From: CAZNUM01 sp964539305
GTDB taxonomy: Bacteria > Fidelibacterota > Marinisomatia > Marinisomatales > TCS55
Length of the DNA stretch: 64,000 bases
NCBI GenBank assembly: GCA_964539305.1
Contig: CAZIIM010000006.1
Span: 6,691-70,690, forward strand
Direction of reading: 5' to 3'
The notes below the pieces were generated by a model, which saw nothing but the letters and a program-made list of their open reading frames with translations, was not told the origin of the DNA and searched no databases. The position numbers and the translations under genes are program-made. Positions 60,523-64,000 of the stretch are shown one piece after another (position 1 is the stretch's first letter; each line of letters begins with the position of its first letter).

Positions 60523-62855
60523 TCAGCGTATCACCAGGTTCACCAGTCTCCCCGGCACGTAGATTTCCTTCACCAGCTCCTTCCCTTCCAGATATTTCTG
60601 GATTTTCGTATCGGCTTTCGCCTGATTCAGGATCGTTTCTTTATCACTTTCCTTGGGAACGCTGATCCGGGAACGGAGTTTTCCATTCACCTGAATNNNN
60701 NNNNNNNNNNNNNNNNNNNNNNNNNNNNNNNNNNNNNNNNNNNNNNNNNNNNNNNNNNNNNNNNNNNNNNNNNNNNNNNNNNNNNNNNNNNNNNNNGGTC
60801 CAGGGTTTCAATATCTTCGGTCACTTTCTTTATGGTTGTATGGAGAACATGGGCCGTCTCGGAAGCTAAATCCTCATCTGTGAGGGGTGTCTCGTTGATT
60901 AAACGCCACACTTTCTTTAAAAAACGGTCAATACCGGCAATGCCTTTCGTATCCCAGGCAGCCGCCTGATCGAAGGGTCCAATGAACATTTCATAGACCC
61001 GGAAAACATCTGCCCCGTATTTAGCTACCACGTCATCGGGATTAATCACATTCCCGCGGGATTTGGACATCTTTTCGCCCCCTTCACCCAGCACCATACC
61101 GTGAGAGGTTCGTTTCTGGTAAGGTTCAGGCGTGGGGACCAATCCGCAGTCGTATAAAAATTTATTCCAGAACCGGGAATACAGTAAATGGAGGGTCGTA
61201 TGTTCCATGCCGCCGTTGTACCAGTCCACGGGCATCCAGTATTCCAGTTTTTTCCGGTCGGCGAAAATTTCCGTATTCCTCGGATCCGTGTAGCGCAGGA
61301 AATACCAGGAGGAACCGGCCCAGTTGGGCATGGTATCCGTTTCCCGGTGTGCCTCACGGCCGCATATGGGACAGGGGGTGTGGACCCAGTCTGTCATGGC
61401 CGCCAGGGGTGATTCCCCCGTATCGGTGGGCTCATATTTCTCCACATCCGGCAGTAATACGGGTAATTCTTCGTCGGGAACGGGTACCCAACCGCATTCA
61501 TGACAATGAATCATGGGAATGGGTTCTCCCCAGTACCGCTGGCGCGAAAAAACCCAGTCCCGAAGCTTGTAATTCACAGCCCGTTTACCGATGCCCTGCT
61601 TTTCCAGCCACTGAATCGTTTTTTCCTTGGCCTGGGCTACCGGCAGGCCGTTAATGTCCAGGCCCTGATCGTTGGCGGAATTAAAAGCAGTCCCTTCCAG
61701 CGTCCAGCAGGCTTCTCCCGCCAGAACGTCTTCCACCTTCACGCCCTCTTCCCGGGCCAGGGTTTCGTCGGGACGGTTGATGCAGTGGATCGTCAGACCA
61801 AATTTCCAGGCGAATTCAAAATCGCGGGTATCGTGGGCGGGAACCGCCATGATGGCGCCGGTACCGTAGGTGCTGAGGACATAATCGGCGATCCACACCG
61901 GAATTGGTTCCTGGTTGACGGGATTGATGGCGTAAGCCCCCGTGAAAACGCCCGTTTTTTCCGTGCTCAATTCGGTCCGTTCCAGGTCACTTTTCCGGGC
62001 CGATTGTTGAATGTAGACCTCCACTTCCTCCTTCTGGTCAGGAGTGGTGATTTCAGGTACCAGAGGGTGCTCCGGTGCCAGAACCATGTAGGTGGCGCCG
62101 AAAAGAGTGTCGGGTCGGGTGGTAAAAACATGAATTGCCTTATCAAATCCCGGAAGAGAAAAAGCCACCTCCGCCCCTTCGGAACGGCCGATCCAGTTGA
62201 TCTGCTGGGTCTTGATCTTCTCCAGAAAATCCACCTCCTTCAGATCGTCAATCAACCGGTCGGCATAGGCAGTAATTTTCAGCATCCACTGTTCAATATT
62301 CCGCTTTTCCACTTCCCCGCCGCAGCGTTCACAGCGCCCTTCCACAATTTCTTCGTTGGCCAGACCGATTTTGCAAGAGAGGCACCAGTTAATGGGCATT
62401 TTGGCCTTATAGGCCAGACCCTTCTTAAAAAACTGAATAAAGATCCACTGGGTCCAGCGGTAATAATCCGGGTCCGTGGTGGAGAATACACGCTCCCAAT
62501 CAAAGGAAAAGCCCAGGGATTTCAGCTGGCGGATGAAGCGTTCAATATTCTGTTTGGTAATGACCCGGGGGTGGACACCGGTTTTAATGGCATAATTCTC
62601 GGAGGGCAGGCCGAAACTGTCGAAACCCATGGGAAAAAGGACGTTGTACCCCTCCATCCGTTTTTTCCGGGCCAGAATATCCAAAGCGGTGTAGGAACGG
62701 GGATGGCCCACGTGGAGACCGTCCCCCGAAGGATAGGGAAATTCCACCAGGCAGTAGAATTTCTTCTTTTCCGAGAAGTCCACTGCCCGGAAGGTACCAT
62801 GGTCCTCCCAGTATTTCTGCCACTTGGGTTCAATCGTTTTGGGTTCGTAATTCAT
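60523..62855 (-). CDS. leuS: Leucine--tRNA ligase, interrupted by a real gap
   Basis: A class I synthetase. The HIGH-type signature YPSGDGLHVGHPRSY is near residue 36, the zinc knot has CLSC and CERCGG, the editing domain runs about 225-400, and the KMSKS loop is GEKMSKSRGNV. The N-terminal part (686 residues) ends at the Ns in KKVTEDIETLD. The last 57 residues resume after it (IQVNGKLRSRISVPKES to VPGRLVNLVIR). By comparison with the E. coli enzyme, about 100 residues of the anticodon-binding domain lie in the gap, so about 300 bases are missing rather than 100. The gene is convergent with the channel gene. Confidence 0.95.
60697..60796. other. 100-N run: real gap inside leuS
   Basis: The flanks differ. 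The missing part of LeuRS suggests about 300 bases instead of the 100 shown. Confidence 0.8.
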
Positions 62856-62962
62856 TGTCAGTTATTGGAGATGTTTCAGCTCAATTATGGTCGGTGATTT
62901 TACAGCCGGTACCGGACACTGTGCTACCAGAAAAGCGGTCCGATTCCATGCAATTGAAATGA

Positions 62963-64000
62963 TTACGGCTTCAGCAGAATTCGGACTGAATCCAGATCGC
63001 CATCGTTGGGACCGGGCGCCACATCCAATAGGGCCGAAAAGAGTTCATATAAGTGGATATTCTGAAAGGAAGGTACTTTCAGCCCGGACTTGAAACCGGG
63101 TCCCGAGGCGATGAAAGTACCCTGCATGGATTTCACCAGGGGATCATAGCCGTGGGTTCCGCCCACGTAGGCCTGGGGGTGGGCGTTGTAGTAATTCCGG
63201 GAGGTAACAGACCACCCCTCCTCCGCCACGCCAATGACAGGCGTAATGCGACGATGGTCCCGGTAGTGCCAGTGGTTTGGGGTGCTGGATTTCCGGTAAA
63301 CGGCAAAATGGGGGTTGGCCCCTTTCAATGCATAATACACCGAATCCTCCCGCCCCGGTGCCGGGACCAGAGCCGTCACCGGCGACCAGGTAACAATGGA
63401 CACGTCCGAAAGGGAAATGTAATCATCCAGAAAAATCACCTTGTTCCGGTCCAGGGCGGTCATACCATGGTCAGAAACCAGGATCAGGTTTACCTTATCC
63501 AGCAGGTCCCGTTCCGATAGACCGGTGAGCAGGCGCCCCAGATCCGCATCCAGTCCCTGAATGACCGTGTCCATGGCAGCCACTTCGGGCCCCAACCGGT
63601 GCCCCCAGTAATTGGCATCATTCAAATAGCCGGTGATGAAGACGGGCCGCTGGTCCTTTGGCAGGTCCAGCCAGTGGAGAATCTGATCGATAATCGCTTC
63701 GTTGGTGACGGAGCCGGTGTAAGGGTACCAGTACGTAGGCTGTTTTCCGTTAATCACCGCCTCGGATCCGGGCCAGAAATAGGTGGCGGTCACAAGACCC
63801 TGTTTCTCCGCCGTCACCCAGAAGGGTTCTCCCTCGTACCAGCGGCTTTCAGGAACAGCCGTACTCCCCTCCCCGATCCAGTACCAGGCGTCAAACACCG
63901 AATCGTACATGGTATTGGAAACAATACCGTGGTGTTCCGGGTACTGGCCCGTAATAATGGAAAGATGGTTGGGAAAAGTGAAAGTGGGAAAGACGGGAAT
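62963..64000 (-). CDS. Nucleotide pyrophosphatase/phosphodiesterase family protein, N-terminus outside the window
   Basis: The last 345 residues of a type I phosphodiesterase/alkaline-phosphatase-fold protein. Seen: FPTFTFPNHLSIITGQYPEHHGIVSN (given in pieces: FPTFTFPNH, then TGQYPEHHGI), which is the usual segment around the nucleophile Thr; a metal-site Asp region VFITGYLNDANYWGHRLGP; and VSDHGMTALD with Asp-His metal ligands. The C-terminus contains HGYDPLVKSMQGTFIASGPGF. It likely cleaves phosphodiester or pyrophosphate bonds outside the cytoplasm. The gene enters from beyond position 64000 and ends 107 bases before leuS, in the same direction. Confidence 0.9.
   Translation of the reverse strand: MPVFPTFTFPNHLSIITGQYPEHHGIVSNTMYDSVFDAWYWIGEGSTAVPESRWYEGEPFWVTAEKQGLVTATYFWPGSEAVINGKQPTYWYPYTGSVTNEAIIDQILHWLDLPKDQRPVFITGYLNDANYWGHRLGPEVAAMDTVIQGLDADLGRLLTGLSERDLLDKVNLILVSDHGMTALDRNKVIFLDDYISLSDVSIVTWSPVTALVPAPGREDSVYYALKGANPHFAVYRKSSTPNHWHYRDHRRITPVIGVAEEGWSVTSRNYYNAHPQAYVGGTHGYDPLVKSMQGTFIASGPGFKSGLKVPSFQNIHLYELFSALLDVAPGPNDGDLDSVRILLKP

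Noticed and set aside
61500..62897. A long open frame of 465 codons on the plus strand
   Set aside because: It lies antisense to leuS, which has clear synthetase motifs. The product has low-complexity composition and no recognisable domain.

Overview
The window reads as one chromosomal scaffold of a Gram-negative member of the FCB group (Fibrobacteres-Chlorobi-Bacteroidetes). Candidatus Marinimicrobia or a close relative is the best guess. Reasons: a type IX secretion (T9SS) C-terminal sorting domain of the NYPNPFNP type, a protein resembling the Bacteroidetes-type DUF4295 family, several lipoproteins, and outer-membrane style proteins with many aromatic and glycine residues. No marker here fixes the taxon, so this is inference. 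The sequence holds four runs of exactly 100 N. Two of them (12875-12974 and 31878-31977) are flanked by the same 55 bases on both sides and are false gaps. The other two (in an aldehyde dehydrogenase and in leuS) hide real sequence.

Layout. 1-3.4 kb: three overlapping paralogous membrane proteins (TIGR02206/YwaF type) and a CNNM/CorC-type protein. 3.4-11.9 kb: a 2832-residue protein of about 23 Ig-like repeats. 12-18.9 kb: a DUF4295-like protein, two tRNA-Ser genes, a GIY-YIG cassette, gltX-glnS, a TolB-like protein, a deletion-fused pair of thioredoxin-fold genes, and tRNA-Gln, tRNA-Arg and tRNA-Glu. 19-28.8 kb: an acidic outer-membrane protein, a 2700-residue T9SS-exported adhesin-like protein and a TPR lipoprotein. 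28.8-32.2 kb: tadA, tRNA-Ser with a GIY-YIG cassette and a partial second copy, a DUF1232 protein, a zinc-ribbon protein, plsX and a PEGA protein. 32.2-45.7 kb: a long co-directional run with a TPR lipoprotein, pyrK-pyrD, an RlpA-like protein, a diacylglycerol-kinase-type protein, cdsA, a seven-gene uncharacterised membrane cluster led by a GlmL/MutL-type ATPase, and an oligopeptide ABC ATPase. 45.8-51 kb: lysine catabolism (ALDH7 and lat), rsmI, tmk and a CtpA-type protease. 51-59 kb: tRNA-Val, then thrS-infC-rpmI-rplT-pheS-pheT-zapA-folD ending at a clear terminator. 59-64 kb: tRNA-Arg(CCG), cutA, a K+ channel, leuS, and a nucleotide pyrophosphatase/phosphodiesterase that runs off the end.

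Most of the window is housekeeping: five aminoacyl-tRNA synthetases, eight tRNAs, ribosomal proteins, and lipid and pyrimidine synthesis. Two things stand out. First, small GIY-YIG nuclease genes sit directly on the 3' ends of two different tRNA-Ser genes. Each is followed by a second copy of the end of its own tRNA, like a homing or integrating cassette. Second, the GlmL-like/DUF6754 operon at 37.9-44.8 kb encodes an ASKHA ATPase, a sandwich-domain protein and membrane proteins, with no glutamate mutase nearby, and looks like an undescribed envelope complex.
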